Shown: positions 1 through 7,545 of the stretch, one piece after another
Layout of the letters: each line of letters begins with the position of its first letter
Numbering within the stretch: position 1 is the first letter of the stretch
Assembly: GCA_029932675.1 (NCBI GenBank)
Contig: JAOZPP010000031.1
Coordinates: 1 to 35,687, forward strand
Source of the DNA: a bacterium
GTDB taxonomy: Bacteria > SM23-81 > DAOVCL01
Direction: 5' to 3'
Length of the DNA: 35,687 nt
Position numbers and translations under genes: made by a program
Notes under the pieces: model-generated
Seen by the model: only the letters and a program-made list of their open reading frames with translations
Told to the model about the DNA's origin: nothing
The model's database searches: none

Positions 1-144
1 TTAGCTAAATTCTTAGGCTGTTGACGCTAAATAGAAAAGCGAAAGTCGGGTTAAGAGACCCTCCTTTTTAAATTGAAACTTATGGTTAGAGATCATCTCG
101 CTTTTGCTGAGGAGCCATTTTTTTAACAACAAAGGAGGTGAAAG

Positions 145-444
145 ATGAGAGTTGACCTTCAGGAGATAGAGCCGGGGATGAGGCTTGCCCGGTCGGTATA
201 CAACTTGGAGGGGGAACTTCTCCTTAAACAGGGGGAGGTGATTACCCCGGACCATCTTTTGCTTTTCCGCACCTGGGGAGTGGGTCAGTTTGAAGTGGAG
301 GGCAGTGGGGAAGGGGAAGAGAGGATTGAGGGGGAGGTCGCGGAGGAGGTAGAGTCCATATTCTCTTCTGTGGAGAAGACGGAGGTTGTGGAGGAGATCA
401 AGGGGGCGGCAAAGAGGATTAGAGCCAATCGGAGGAAAGGATAG
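145..444 (+). CDS. Small HD-GYP N-terminal-domain-like protein
   Basis: This 99-residue protein starts at ATG behind a near-perfect Shine-Dalgarno sequence (AAAGGAGGTGA, 131-141). Residues 10-53 (GMRLARSVYN, then GELLLKQGEVIT and a LLLFRTWGV stretch) resemble the short N-terminal module that precedes many HD-GYP phosphodiesterase domains. The rest is an acidic, Glu-rich tail ending in a basic cluster (KRIRANRRKG). No catalytic domain follows, so the module stands alone. It is the first gene of the signalling operon, with 3 bp to the HDOD gene, so a role as a partner or regulatory subunit of HDOD/HD-GYP proteins is inferred. The similarity is motif-level only and the function is unknown. Confidence 0.75.
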   Translation: MRVDLQEIEPGMRLARSVYNLEGELLLKQGEVITPDHLLLFRTWGVGQFEVEGSGEGEERIEGEVAEEVESIFSSVEKTEVVEEIKGAAKRIRANRRKG

Positions 445-447
445 CCG

Positions 448-1296
448 ATGAAGGAGGGGCAGTTAAAGGGCATAGTAGGCAGAGTAGGTGATTTACCCAC
501 CCTCCCCATAATCTATAAGAGGGTGCGGGACCTACTCGATGATCCCCAGACCTCAGCATCTGATGTGGGAAAGGTAATCACCCAGGATCAGGTTTTGACC
601 ACAAAACTGCTTAAGTTGGTCAACTCCTCCTTCTATGGATTTATGCAGGAGGTTACCACAGTAAGTAGGGCTATTGCCATAATAGGGTTCAGGGCTTTAA
701 AGGCGATGGTTTTGGCTACTTCTATCCTGAGAAGCTTTTCCTTAGAGGGAAACGATGGTTTTCAGGGCGAGGGCTTCTGGGAGCATTCCATTGGATGTGC
801 ATTGGGTAGCAAGATAATCGGTAAGCACCTGAGGCACAGCGAAACGGATGAGCTCTTTGTTGCAGGGCTTATCCATGATATCGGGAAACTGGTGGAATAT
901 ATCTCCTTTGGCCCTGAATTTAAAGAGGTGATAAAGGTTGTTGAGGAAGAAGGGGTCTTCATTCAGGAGGCAGAGAGGAGGGTTCTGGGTTCAGATCATA
1001 CGCGGATTGGCAGTTTATTAGTGGAGAGATGGAAATTGCCCCCTGAGCTTGCTGAACCCGTTGCTTACCATCATACCCCAGGGGAAGCCAAGAACTTCCC
1101 CCAGGAGGTAGGGGTGGTACACTTGGCGGATATTCTCATCAAGGCTTTGGGTTTGGGTTGGGCAGGTGATGAGAAGGTCCCCCCCCTTGAACTTGAGGTT
1201 TGGGATGGATTAGGGCTGAAGAAAGCGGCCATCGATCCCATTATGGCGGAGATAGAAGCAGGGTATCCTGATGCTGTCTCGTTACTAAAGGAATAG
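448..1296 (+). CDS. HDOD domain signalling protein
   Basis: This 282-residue soluble protein has an HDOD domain over about residues 6-205. It opens with VGDLPTLPIIYKRV, carries the LVNSSFYG segment near residue 58, has a histidine at 113 (FWEHS), an HD pair at 143-144 (LIHDIGKL) and a later HHTP near 209. HDOD proteins are HD-superfamily relatives that often lack enzymatic activity and act as signalling scaffolds in two-component and c-di-GMP networks. The start is ATG with GGAGGAAAGG seven bases upstream. It is translationally close to the preceding small protein and 67 bp from the kinase gene. Family assignment is firm; ligand and role are not known. Confidence 0.9.
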   Translation: MKEGQLKGIVGRVGDLPTLPIIYKRVRDLLDDPQTSASDVGKVITQDQVLTTKLLKLVNSSFYGFMQEVTTVSRAIAIIGFRALKAMVLATSILRSFSLEGNDGFQGEGFWEHSIGCALGSKIIGKHLRHSETDELFVAGLIHDIGKLVEYISFGPEFKEVIKVVEEEGVFIQEAERRVLGSDHTRIGSLLVERWKLPPELAEPVAYHHTPGEAKNFPQEVGVVHLADILIKALGLGWAGDEKVPPLELEVWDGLGLKKAAIDPIMAEIEAGYPDAVSLLKE

Positions 1297-1363
1297 GGTA
1301 GGGGACAAAAACAGACCCAAGCTTTTTGCTCAAGCGGAGAAGGGTTACTAGGGGGAGAGGAAT

Positions 1364-2725
1364 ATGCCTGTTATTGGGGTGGAAAAATTGAAGGGGGAGT
1401 TGGAGAGAGCCAAGAGGGAGATAAGACAATTGAAGTTTTCTAACAGTTGCCTCACGGAGTGGTTGGGTAGGTTAGAGGCAACGGGTGAGTTCCAGGAGAA
1501 GGTGGAACTTTCTCTGGATCTGGGCCAATTGGCGGAGATACTTATAGATGAGGCCGCCCAGTTGATCAAAACAGAGGTCGCCGCTCTTTTCTTAGTTGAA
1601 CCCCATTCCCGGACATTTAAGCTAAAGGCATCCAGACCATCAGACTTAGCTTCCCTCTGCGCGCGGGAGGTGGAAGAGCAGATAAAATCCGGGGTCTTTT
1701 CTTGGGTGTTAAATCAGAGGAGACTGGCGATAATCCCTTCCCTCGGCTTGGGTGAGGGGAGGGGAGAATTGATTATGATTCCCCTTATTACCGCGAAGCG
1801 AACGATTGGTATATTCCTTCTCCTTCCTGGTATACCTGTTGACCTTATCCCCCAGGAGCTGCTGAAGCTCCTCTCCGTCATGGTGAAACAGGCCTCCTTT
1901 GCTATAGAAAACTGCGAACTGTACCAAGGGCTTAGGGAGTACAGCCTTAATCTAAAGAAGATAGTAGAGGAGAGAACCCAAAAATTGAAGGAAACCCAAT
2001 CTCAGCTTCTCCATTCGACGAAATTGGCCGCAGTGGGCCAGCTCGCTGCCGGGGTGGCCCATGAGCTGAACAATCCCTTAGGGGGCATTTTAGGATATAC
2101 CCAATGGCTTTTGGAGAGGGTGGAGGGGATGGTCGATCAGAGGAAGGATGTGGACCAAGTAAAAAGATGGTTGGAATTTATCGAGGAGGAAACCCAGAGG
2201 TGTAAGAGGATAGTAGGAGGGTTGCTGGAATTTTCCCGTCAGGAGGAGATGGATTTTGCTCCCTTAGATGTCAATCAGATCCTTCAGGAATCCCTCCTTC
2301 TCTCCGCGCATTCTCTGAAACTTAAGCAGATTAGGTTGATCAAGAGGCTTGATCCCTCGCTTCCCCAGATCCAGGGGAACGCCAGTCAACTCCAGCAGGT
2401 CTTTACCAACTTAATCCTCAACGCTCAGCAGGCGATGCCCCGGGGTGGGGTTCTGAGGGTGCGCTCCTCATTTTCTTCCCAGAGTAGGGAGGTAAAGGTG
2501 GAATTTCAAGATAGTGGGAGCGGGATACCCTCGGCGCATTTGAACAGGATATTCGAACCGTTCTTCACTACCAAAAAGCGAGGAGAGGGGACGGGGCTTG
2601 GTCTCTCCATAAGCTATGGAATTGTGAAGAGCCATCGGGGACATATAGAGGTGGAGAGCGAGGAGGATAAGGGAGCAACATTTACTGTTTGTTTACCAGA
2701 GGGGAGGGAAGTTGTTCACCGCTAA
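1364..2725 (+). CDS. GAF-domain sensor histidine kinase
   Basis: This 453-residue kinase has no membrane segment, so it is probably cytoplasmic. Order: N-terminal coiled coil (1-45), GAF-like sensor (about 48-190), linker coiled coil (190-215), HisKA with phospho-acceptor His233 in the H box [12 protein letters not shown], and HATPase. The ATPase has the N box ([12 protein letters not shown], about 347-359), G1 (DSGSG, 383-387), F box (FEPFFTTKK) and G2 (GEGTGLGLS, about 407-415). All catalytic motifs are intact. The start is ATG behind GGGGGAGAGG. Its end overlaps the REC-GGDEF gene by 14 bp, so the receivers that follow are the likely phosphotransfer partners. The GAF ligand cannot be read from sequence. 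Confidence 0.93.
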   Translation: MPVIGVEKLKGELERAKREIRQLKFSNSCLTEWLGRLEATGEFQEKVELSLDLGQLAEILIDEAAQLIKTEVAALFLVEPHSRTFKLKASRPSDLASLCAREVEEQIKSGVFSWVLNQRRLAIIPSLGLGEGRGELIMIPLITAKRTIGIFLLLPGIPVDLIPQELLKLLSVMVKQASFAIENCELYQGLREYSLNLKKIVEERTQKLKETQSQLLHSTKLAAVGQLAAGVAHELNNPLGGILGYTQWLLERVEGMVDQRKDVDQVKRWLEFIEEETQRCKRIVGGLLEFSRQEEMDFAPLDVNQILQESLLLSAHSLKLKQIRLIKRLDPSLPQIQGNASQLQQVFTNLILNAQQAMPRGGVLRVRSSFSSQSREVKVEFQDSGSGIPSAHLNRIFEPFFTTKKRGEGTGLGLSISYGIVKSHRGHIEVESEEDKGATFTVCLPEGREVVHR

Positions 2726-3716
2726 GGGGGATGTTAAGTTACCCACAGAACCAGTGATAGATCAACCACAGGATGGGGGCGGTTCATCCATTTTAGTGGT
2801 CGATGATGAGGAGATAATGAGGAGCTTTCTCCACGATGTGCTCAGCGGAGAAGGCTATCAGGTAGAGGTTGCCCCCACAGGTGAGGAGGCGGTGGAGAGG
2901 TTCAAGGAGAAAGAGTATGACTTGGTAATAACTGATATAAAGATGCCCGGCATTGATGGGATGGAGGTCTTGCAGGAGGCCAAAAGGCTTCACCCAATGA
3001 CCGAAGTAGTGGTGATGACCGGTTATGCCTCACTGGAGTCAGCAGTGGAGTCGATGAAGAAGGGAGCCGCTGATTACATTACCAAGCCCTTCAACATCGA
3101 TCAAATAAGGATTGTGGTGGCCAAAACCTTGGAGAGGAGGAAATTAAGGCAGAAGGCAGAGGATGAGGAATTTTATAAGCATCTATCGCGCACAGACGGT
3201 CTCACTAACCTTTATAATCATAGGTTTTTTCATCAATTGTTGGAATCAGAGATTTCCCGGGCCAAGAGGTTTAAGCAATCCGTCTGTCTTCTGATGTTGG
3301 ATATAGACAATTTCAAGATATATAACGATAAAAACGGACACTTAGCCGGAGATCAAGCCCTGAAGCAATTGGCCTGGATATTAGATAAATCGGTGCGCAG
3401 TTGTGATATAGTAGCCAGATACGGGGGGGAGGAGTTTGTAGTCATCGCTCCACAGACCGATTTGGAGGGGGGGGAGATACTGGCTACAAGGTTAAATAGG
3501 TTGGTAAGGGAAGCAAAGTTTGATGGGGAGGGAGTCCTCCCCCAGGGAAGGCTGACCATATCAATCGGTGTGGCCTCTTTCCCTGACCAGGCAGCAGATG
3601 AGCGGAGCCTTATCGAGAAGGCCGACCGAGCTCTCTATCAGGCCAAAGCCCAAGGGAGGGACAAAGTCTGTATCTATGGAGAGAAGGATAAAGAGGCAAA
3701 GGGTTCTGGTAATTGA
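2712..3716 (+). CDS. REC-GGDEF response regulator diguanylate cyclase
   Basis: A 334-residue response regulator predicted to make cyclic-di-GMP from GTP on phosphorylation. The receiver spans about 26-140: acidic pair D31/D32, phospho-acceptor D75 (VITDIKMPG), T103 (VMTGYA), K125 (ITKPFN). The GGDEF domain spans about 160-325 with GGEEF at 238-242. An RxxD inhibitory site (R229-D232) lies five residues before the signature, so product feedback is likely. The start is TTG at 2712, inside the kinase gene, with GGGGAGGGA upstream; a nearby ATG at 2731 is out of frame. Its own 3' end contains the start of the next gene (41-bp overlap), pointing to coupled translation. Confidence 0.93.
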   Translation: MFTAKGDVKLPTEPVIDQPQDGGGSSILVVDDEEIMRSFLHDVLSGEGYQVEVAPTGEEAVERFKEKEYDLVITDIKMPGIDGMEVLQEAKRLHPMTEVVVMTGYASLESAVESMKKGAADYITKPFNIDQIRIVVAKTLERRKLRQKAEDEEFYKHLSRTDGLTNLYNHRFFHQLLESEISRAKRFKQSVCLLMLDIDNFKIYNDKNGHLAGDQALKQLAWILDKSVRSCDIVARYGGEEFVVIAPQTDLEGGEILATRLNRLVREAKFDGEGVLPQGRLTISIGVASFPDQAADERSLIEKADRALYQAKAQGRDKVCIYGEKDKEAKGSGN

Positions 3717-4047
3717 CGACGAGCCGGTGATCAGAAATCTCCTTTCCGATGTGCTCAGGGAAGAGGGATTGGATGTGGTTACGGTTACCGGAGGAGAGGA
3801 GGGGATAGAGAGGGTCAGGGAGGAGGAGTTTGACCTTGTCTTCACCGATATTCACCTTGCCGATGTGAACGGAATTGAGGTGCTCAAGGCATTGAGAGGG
3901 CTGAGGAGATGCCCCCCGGTAGTCCTTATGGACAGCTATCCAGATGGGTTGGTGGAGAGGGGGTTATCCTTGGGAGCCTGGGGTTGCTTGCATAAGCCCT
4001 TTGAGTTGTACAGGTTGAGGGCTATCTTGGAGGATCTGATAGGATGA
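3676..4047 (+). CDS. Single-domain response regulator (REC only)
   Basis: A 123-residue stand-alone receiver. It has the acidic pair D14/D15 (VLVIDDEP), phospho-acceptor D58 (VFTDIHL), a Ser in the Thr/Ser position (VLMDSYP) and the conserved Lys before PF (CLHKPFEL). No output domain follows. The open frame extends upstream to 3568, but those 36 codons lie fully inside the GGDEF gene and encode nothing receiver-like, so ATG 3676 is chosen. It ends in an ATGA overlap with the REC-GAF-HD-GYP gene. Such lone receivers act as phosphate shuttles or sinks, or bind a partner; which applies here is not visible. Confidence 0.88.
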   Translation: MERRIKRQRVLVIDDEPVIRNLLSDVLREEGLDVVTVTGGEEGIERVREEEFDLVFTDIHLADVNGIEVLKALRGLRRCPPVVLMDSYPDGLVERGLSLGAWGCLHKPFELYRLRAILEDLIG

Positions 4048-5393
4048 GTAAGGTTTTAGTAGCAGATGATGAAGAGATAATCAGGGAGTTGGCCAAGGAG
4101 GTCTTGGAGGCAGAAGGATATGAAGTGATTACGGCAGAGGACGGCTCGGCTGCATTGAGCAAGATCGCGGAAGGGGGGATTGATCTGCTCCTCACCGATA
4201 TCAAGATGCCGGAGATAGATGGGCTGCGGTTAATAAGGGAAGCCAAGAAGGTGATCCCAGATCTTCTCTCTATAATAATGACCGGTTATGCCACCATAGA
4301 GACGGCCCGGAAGGCTATTCGGGAGGGGGCTTATGATTATCTCCTCAAGCCCTTCAATTTGGTCGATTTGAGGATGGCGGTTACTAAGGCTTTTCAGAGG
4401 AAGAGGTTGGAGGAAGAAAATGCCCGGCTAAAGCAGTTGACTGCCCTTTTTGAAGTTAGTCAGAAGCTGAGTGGAACCGTGGAGAGGGATAACCTCCTCA
4501 ACCTCCTCCTGCGATCTGCTATTGCTCAAACCAAGGCACTGGGAGGGGAGATATGGTTGATAGATGATAGGAAACCACGCAGGGCAGCCGCCCTTGGGGC
4601 TAACTTAAACCTGAATGGGGTGGTGAGGGAAGCAGTGCATAATGGTAAGCCCATCTCAATCTCCTCCAAGGAGGGGGAGGTGGTCTTCATTCCTTTGATC
4701 TCCGGAAGGAAGGTTTTGGGGGGGATAGCCCTGGGGAAAGATGGAACTGGCTTCAGCCAAGGGGATAGGGAGCTTCTCCACCTTTTGGCCAACCAGGCGG
4801 CAATCTCTTTGGAGAACAGCTACCTCTTCTCCAACCTCCAGGATGCATACTTCTCCACCATAAAGTCATTGAGTCTTCTTTTAGAGGCCAATGATCCCTA
4901 TATAAAAGGGCATTCCCAACGGGTAACCGAGCTCTGTTTAAGATTGGGTAGAGAACTTGAATTAAATGAGGAGGGGATGGAGACTTTAAGGCAGGCGGCC
5001 CCCTTACACGATATTGGAAAGATAGCGGTAAGCAACGATATCCTCCACAAAAGGGAGGAGTTGAACCCTGATGATTGGGAAGCTATAAAGTCTCATCCCA
5101 TTGTGGGGGACGAGGTCCTGGCACCAATAGGCTTTCTTTACCGAGCGAGGAAGCTCGTCCGTCATCATCATGAAAGGATGGATGGGAAAGGTTATCCAGA
5201 TGGGCTAAGTGAGGGGGACCTTGACCTGCCCACCAAGATAATTATCGTTGCCGATGCCTATGATGCTATGGCCTCGGATCGTCCCTATCGGAAGAGGTTG
5301 CCCAATAAGAGAATTATCAAGGAGTTCAGGGATAATGAAGGAACCCAATTTGACCCCTTGGTCGTTCATACACTTTTGGAGCTGTTAAATTGA
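4044..5393 (+). CDS. REC-GAF-HD-GYP c-di-GMP phosphodiesterase
   Basis: A 449-residue response regulator predicted to hydrolyse cyclic-di-GMP. Receiver (1-120): D8/D9, phospho-acceptor D52 (LLTDIKMPE), T80, K102 (LKPFN). A GAF domain follows over about 130-260. The HD-GYP domain spans about 268-445 with HSQRV at 290, the HD pair at 322-323 (LHDIGKI), H351 and the HHERMDGKGYP signature at 375-385. All metal-ligand motifs are present, so it should be active. It is encoded with the diguanylate cyclase upstream, giving opposing activities from one operon. Starts by ATGA overlap; ends in a TTGA overlap with the sigma54 activator. Confidence 0.94.
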   Translation: MSKVLVADDEEIIRELAKEVLEAEGYEVITAEDGSAALSKIAEGGIDLLLTDIKMPEIDGLRLIREAKKVIPDLLSIIMTGYATIETARKAIREGAYDYLLKPFNLVDLRMAVTKAFQRKRLEEENARLKQLTALFEVSQKLSGTVERDNLLNLLLRSAIAQTKALGGEIWLIDDRKPRRAAALGANLNLNGVVREAVHNGKPISISSKEGEVVFIPLISGRKVLGGIALGKDGTGFSQGDRELLHLLANQAAISLENSYLFSNLQDAYFSTIKSLSLLLEANDPYIKGHSQRVTELCLRLGRELELNEEGMETLRQAAPLHDIGKIAVSNDILHKREELNPDDWEAIKSHPIVGDEVLAPIGFLYRARKLVRHHHERMDGKGYPDGLSEGDLDLPTKIIIVADAYDAMASDRPYRKRLPNKRIIKEFRDNEGTQFDPLVVHTLLELLN

Positions 5394-6733
5394 GTTTCCT
5401 TCTCATCGCTGGAGAGCAGGAGAATCCAGCAATGCGGTTGGTGAGGGAGGTGGTCTCAGCGAGGGGGGAGGGGGGAGTTTGGGTGGAAAGCTTGCGGGAG
5501 GCTCTGCAGATAGCCGAGGAGACCTCTCCTCAACTCGCTCTGATAGACCTTGACCATCTGGGGGAGGAGGCCTTTGAGCTAATCAGGAGACTGAAGTCCA
5601 GAAACCAGGGGATAAGGGTGGCGCTGACCTCCTCTCGCTCCTCCTTAGGGGATGAACTAAGGGCTGTGCGGGTAGGGGCGGAGAGCTTCATTCCCCTTCC
5701 CCAGAAGATCGATAAGCTCAAGTCCTTCTTGGGAAAAGCTTCCCCTGTGGAGGCAAATCCTTATAGCTTAGAAGGAAAAGGGTTTGAGGGGATAATCGGA
5801 GAGAGCCCAAAGCTAAGGAAGGTCCTAGAGTTGGCTCGAAAAGTCAGCCAGAGTTCAGCGCGCACAATCCTCATCAGGGGGGAGACTGGAACCGGGAAAG
5901 GGCTATTGTGTAGAGCAATTCACCAATCAAGCCCTAGGGCCAAGGGACCCCTTATAGAGGTAAACTGCACGGCCATTCCGGAGACCCTTTTGGAGGCGGA
6001 GCTCTTTGGCCACGAGAAGGGGGCCTACACCGATGCCAAGGAGAGGAAACTTGGTCTCCTCCAGTTGGCCGATAAGGGGACGATCTTCCTCGATGAGATA
6101 GGGAATATGAGCCTCAATACTCAGGTTAAACTTCTCAACGCCATAGAGGAGAGGAAGTTCAAGAGATTAGGGGGGACGGAGGATATTAAAGTTGACATAA
6201 GGGTAGTTGCTGCTACTAATAGGGATTTAGAAACTGCGGTAAAGGAGAAGGGCTTTCGTGAGGACCTTTACTACAGACTCAATGTGGTTTCCCTTTTGCT
6301 TCCCCCTCTTCGGGAGAGGGGGAAGGACGTCATCCTTTTGACCCATCACTTCATTGAAAAGTATAATCGGGAGTTTAACCGTCGGGTGAGAGGGCTTACT
6401 CCAGAGGCAGAGGGGTTCCTGCTCAGTTACGATTGGCCGGGCAATGTTCGGGAGCTGAAGAATTTTATCGAACGGGCTGTTCTTTTGGGGGAGGGAGACT
6501 TCATCGGCCCAGGAAATATGCCGGATGCTGGCTGCTCCCTGGAAAAAGGAGATAGGGAGGATGACCTCCATGCTCTGGTGATCAGCTTGCCGGAAATGGA
6601 GAAGAGACTTATCCAGAGGGCTCTCCGATTGACCAAGGGGAATAAGAGCAAGGCAGCTCGTCTTCTGGATATATCCCGCCCTCGCCTGCTGCGGAAGATA
6701 GAGAAATACTCCTTGGGAGCTGAGTATCTGTAA
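5390..6733 (+). CDS. Sigma54-dependent transcriptional activator (NtrC family)
   Basis: A 447-residue enhancer-binding protein. Residues 1-115 are a receiver-like fold in which the usual acidic pair is missing (LLIAGEQEN); Asp53 (LIDLDH) remains but the conserved Lys motif reads PLPQK, so it may not be phosphorylated. The AAA+ domain (about 133-360) has Walker A GETGTGKG (164-171), the sigma54-contact loop GAYTDA (211-216; canonical GAFTGA), Walker B TIFLDEIG (231-238) and YDWPGNVREL. A Fis-type helix-turn-helix closes the protein (GNKSKAARLLDISRPRL). The start is TTG overlapping the upstream stop. A perfect sigma54 promoter lies about 145 bp after its stop, making the downstream lipoprotein gene the nearest candidate target. 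Confidence 0.93.
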   Translation: MSFLLIAGEQENPAMRLVREVVSARGEGGVWVESLREALQIAEETSPQLALIDLDHLGEEAFELIRRLKSRNQGIRVALTSSRSSLGDELRAVRVGAESFIPLPQKIDKLKSFLGKASPVEANPYSLEGKGFEGIIGESPKLRKVLELARKVSQSSARTILIRGETGTGKGLLCRAIHQSSPRAKGPLIEVNCTAIPETLLEAELFGHEKGAYTDAKERKLGLLQLADKGTIFLDEIGNMSLNTQVKLLNAIEERKFKRLGGTEDIKVDIRVVAATNRDLETAVKEKGFREDLYYRLNVVSLLLPPLRERGKDVILLTHHFIEKYNREFNRRVRGLTPEAEGFLLSYDWPGNVRELKNFIERAVLLGEGDFIGPGNMPDAGCSLEKGDREDDLHALVISLPEMEKRLIQRALRLTKGNKSKAARLLDISRPRLLRKIEKYSLGAEYL

Positions 6734-6781
6734 CGAAATGGACCATTAAGGTAGTACCCTTCAGGCCCGTCCGTTTTGATA

Positions 6782-6811
6782 TACCAAAATGTGACAGTTT
6801 GCTCTTTGGTA
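6782..6811. promoter_or_regulatory. Inverted repeat, possible activator binding site
   Basis: TACCAAA (6782-6788) and TTTGGTA (6805-6811) form a perfect 7-bp inverted repeat with 16 bp between the arms. It lies about 70-95 bp upstream of the -24 element, where an enhancer-binding protein site would be expected. Which protein binds it is inferred from position only. Confidence 0.4.
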
Positions 6812-6815
6812 AAAA

Positions 6816-6829
6816 TTTGTTGTAACAAA
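6816..6829. promoter_or_regulatory. Short palindrome upstream of the sigma54 promoter
   Basis: TTTGTT-GT-AACAAA has 6-bp perfect arms around a 2-bp centre. It lies 50 bp upstream of the -24 element and five bases after the TACCAAA/TTTGGTA repeat. It could be a second activator half-site or a binding site for another factor. Confidence 0.3.
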
Positions 6830-6878
6830 AACCCGTTGGTTAATAAAGGGTTAGGGCACTTCCCTCTCTGAATTTTTC

Positions 6879-6894
6879 TGGCACGGGACTTGCA
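6879..6894 (+). promoter_or_regulatory. Sigma54 (-24/-12) promoter
   Basis: TGGCACG-GGAC-TTGCA matches the sigma54 consensus TGGCACG-N4-TTGCW at every defined base, with the invariant GG and GC ten bases apart. Transcription would begin near 6905 and give a leader of about 30 nt before the lipoprotein gene. It directly follows the gene for a sigma54 activator. Confidence 0.88.
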
Positions 6895-6935
6895 ATTAAG
6901 GAATGTGGTGGAGGAAAATTAACCGGAGGTGTCCT

Positions 6936-7463
6936 ATGTTCAAAGAACATAAGTGGAAATTAATTAGCTTCGGGGGGGGCCTCCTTTTTACCCTTCTCCT
7001 CTATGCCGGATGTGGGCAGAAGGGGAACCCTACCGCCCCCAATCCAGTTTCCTCTCAGTTGAAGATCGTCACCTTAAAGCAAGATGAGTCGAGTTCAAGC
7101 AATACGACCTCAGTGAGGATATGTGCCGCGGAAGGAGGAGAGGTTGAGCTTAACGGTAATCGGCTGGAGATCCCTCCAGGAGCTCTCCCTGCGGATACGA
7201 CCATCACTATGATCTGCCCTAACCCAGATAAGGCAATGGTTCAGCTTAAGCCCAATCGGTTGGTTTTCCTCCGATCAGTCCTTCTCACCCTATCCTATGC
7301 TGAGGCCGAGGATCTCGATGAGGAAGCCCAACTTTCCATCTACTGGCAGAATCCGGATAACCAGGAGTGGGAGTGGATGGGGGGAAGGGATGACAAGGTG
7401 AAGGAGGAGGTAACAACCCAGATCGGGCACTTCTCCCGCTATGCACTTGCGGAGAGCTATTAG
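6936..7463 (+). CDS. ZU5-like domain lipoprotein under a sigma54 promoter
   Basis: A 175-residue predicted lipoprotein. ATG 6936 has GGAGGT (6925-6930) five bases upstream; an upstream in-frame ATG at 6903 has no comparable site and would overlap the transcription start. The N-terminus is basic then hydrophobic and ends in a lipobox-like LLYAGC with Cys26 (Tyr at -3 is unusual), followed by a low-complexity linker. Residues about 55-170 resemble a ZU5-like beta fold: GGEVELNG, LEIPPGALPADTTITM, then a VLLTLSYA strand, IYWQNP and a final GHFSRYALA. It is a monocistronic unit closed by a strong terminator. The role of the domain at the surface is unknown; ZU5-like modules are usually protein-interaction folds. 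Confidence 0.82.
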   Translation: MFKEHKWKLISFGGGLLFTLLLYAGCGQKGNPTAPNPVSSQLKIVTLKQDESSSSNTTSVRICAAEGGEVELNGNRLEIPPGALPADTTITMICPNPDKAMVQLKPNRLVFLRSVLLTLSYAEAEDLDEEAQLSIYWQNPDNQEWEWMGGRDDKVKEEVTTQIGHFSRYALAESY

Positions 7464-7480
7464 ATATTTGGTACTTCAGT

Positions 7481-7513
7481 AAAAAGCCACGGGTGAAACC
7501 GTGGCTTTTTTTA
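7481..7513 (+). terminator. Rho-independent terminator
   Basis: AAAAAGCCACGG (7481-7492) pairs perfectly with CCGTGGCTTTTT (7499-7510) around the loop GTGAAA, and the 3' arm runs into a T tract. It ends the lipoprotein transcript; the A-rich 5' arm would let it work in both directions. Confidence 0.93.
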
Positions 7514-7545
7514 TGTGATTCTTGGATAAACATTGGAAGATGGAG

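Noticed and set aside
1-144. Cyclic-di-GMP riboswitch ahead of the signalling operon
   Set aside because: The GEMM core motifs are not present; only a weak GGGT/ACCC hairpin is seen.
3568-3675. N-terminal extension of the lone receiver
   Set aside because: The extra 36 codons are inside the GGDEF gene and read as an out-of-frame shadow of it.
7522-7545. TTG 7522 as start of the TPR-HD-GYP gene
   Set aside because: It lies nine bases after the terminator T tract, has no Shine-Dalgarno site, and ATGs with a better upstream GGAAG follow within 24 bases.
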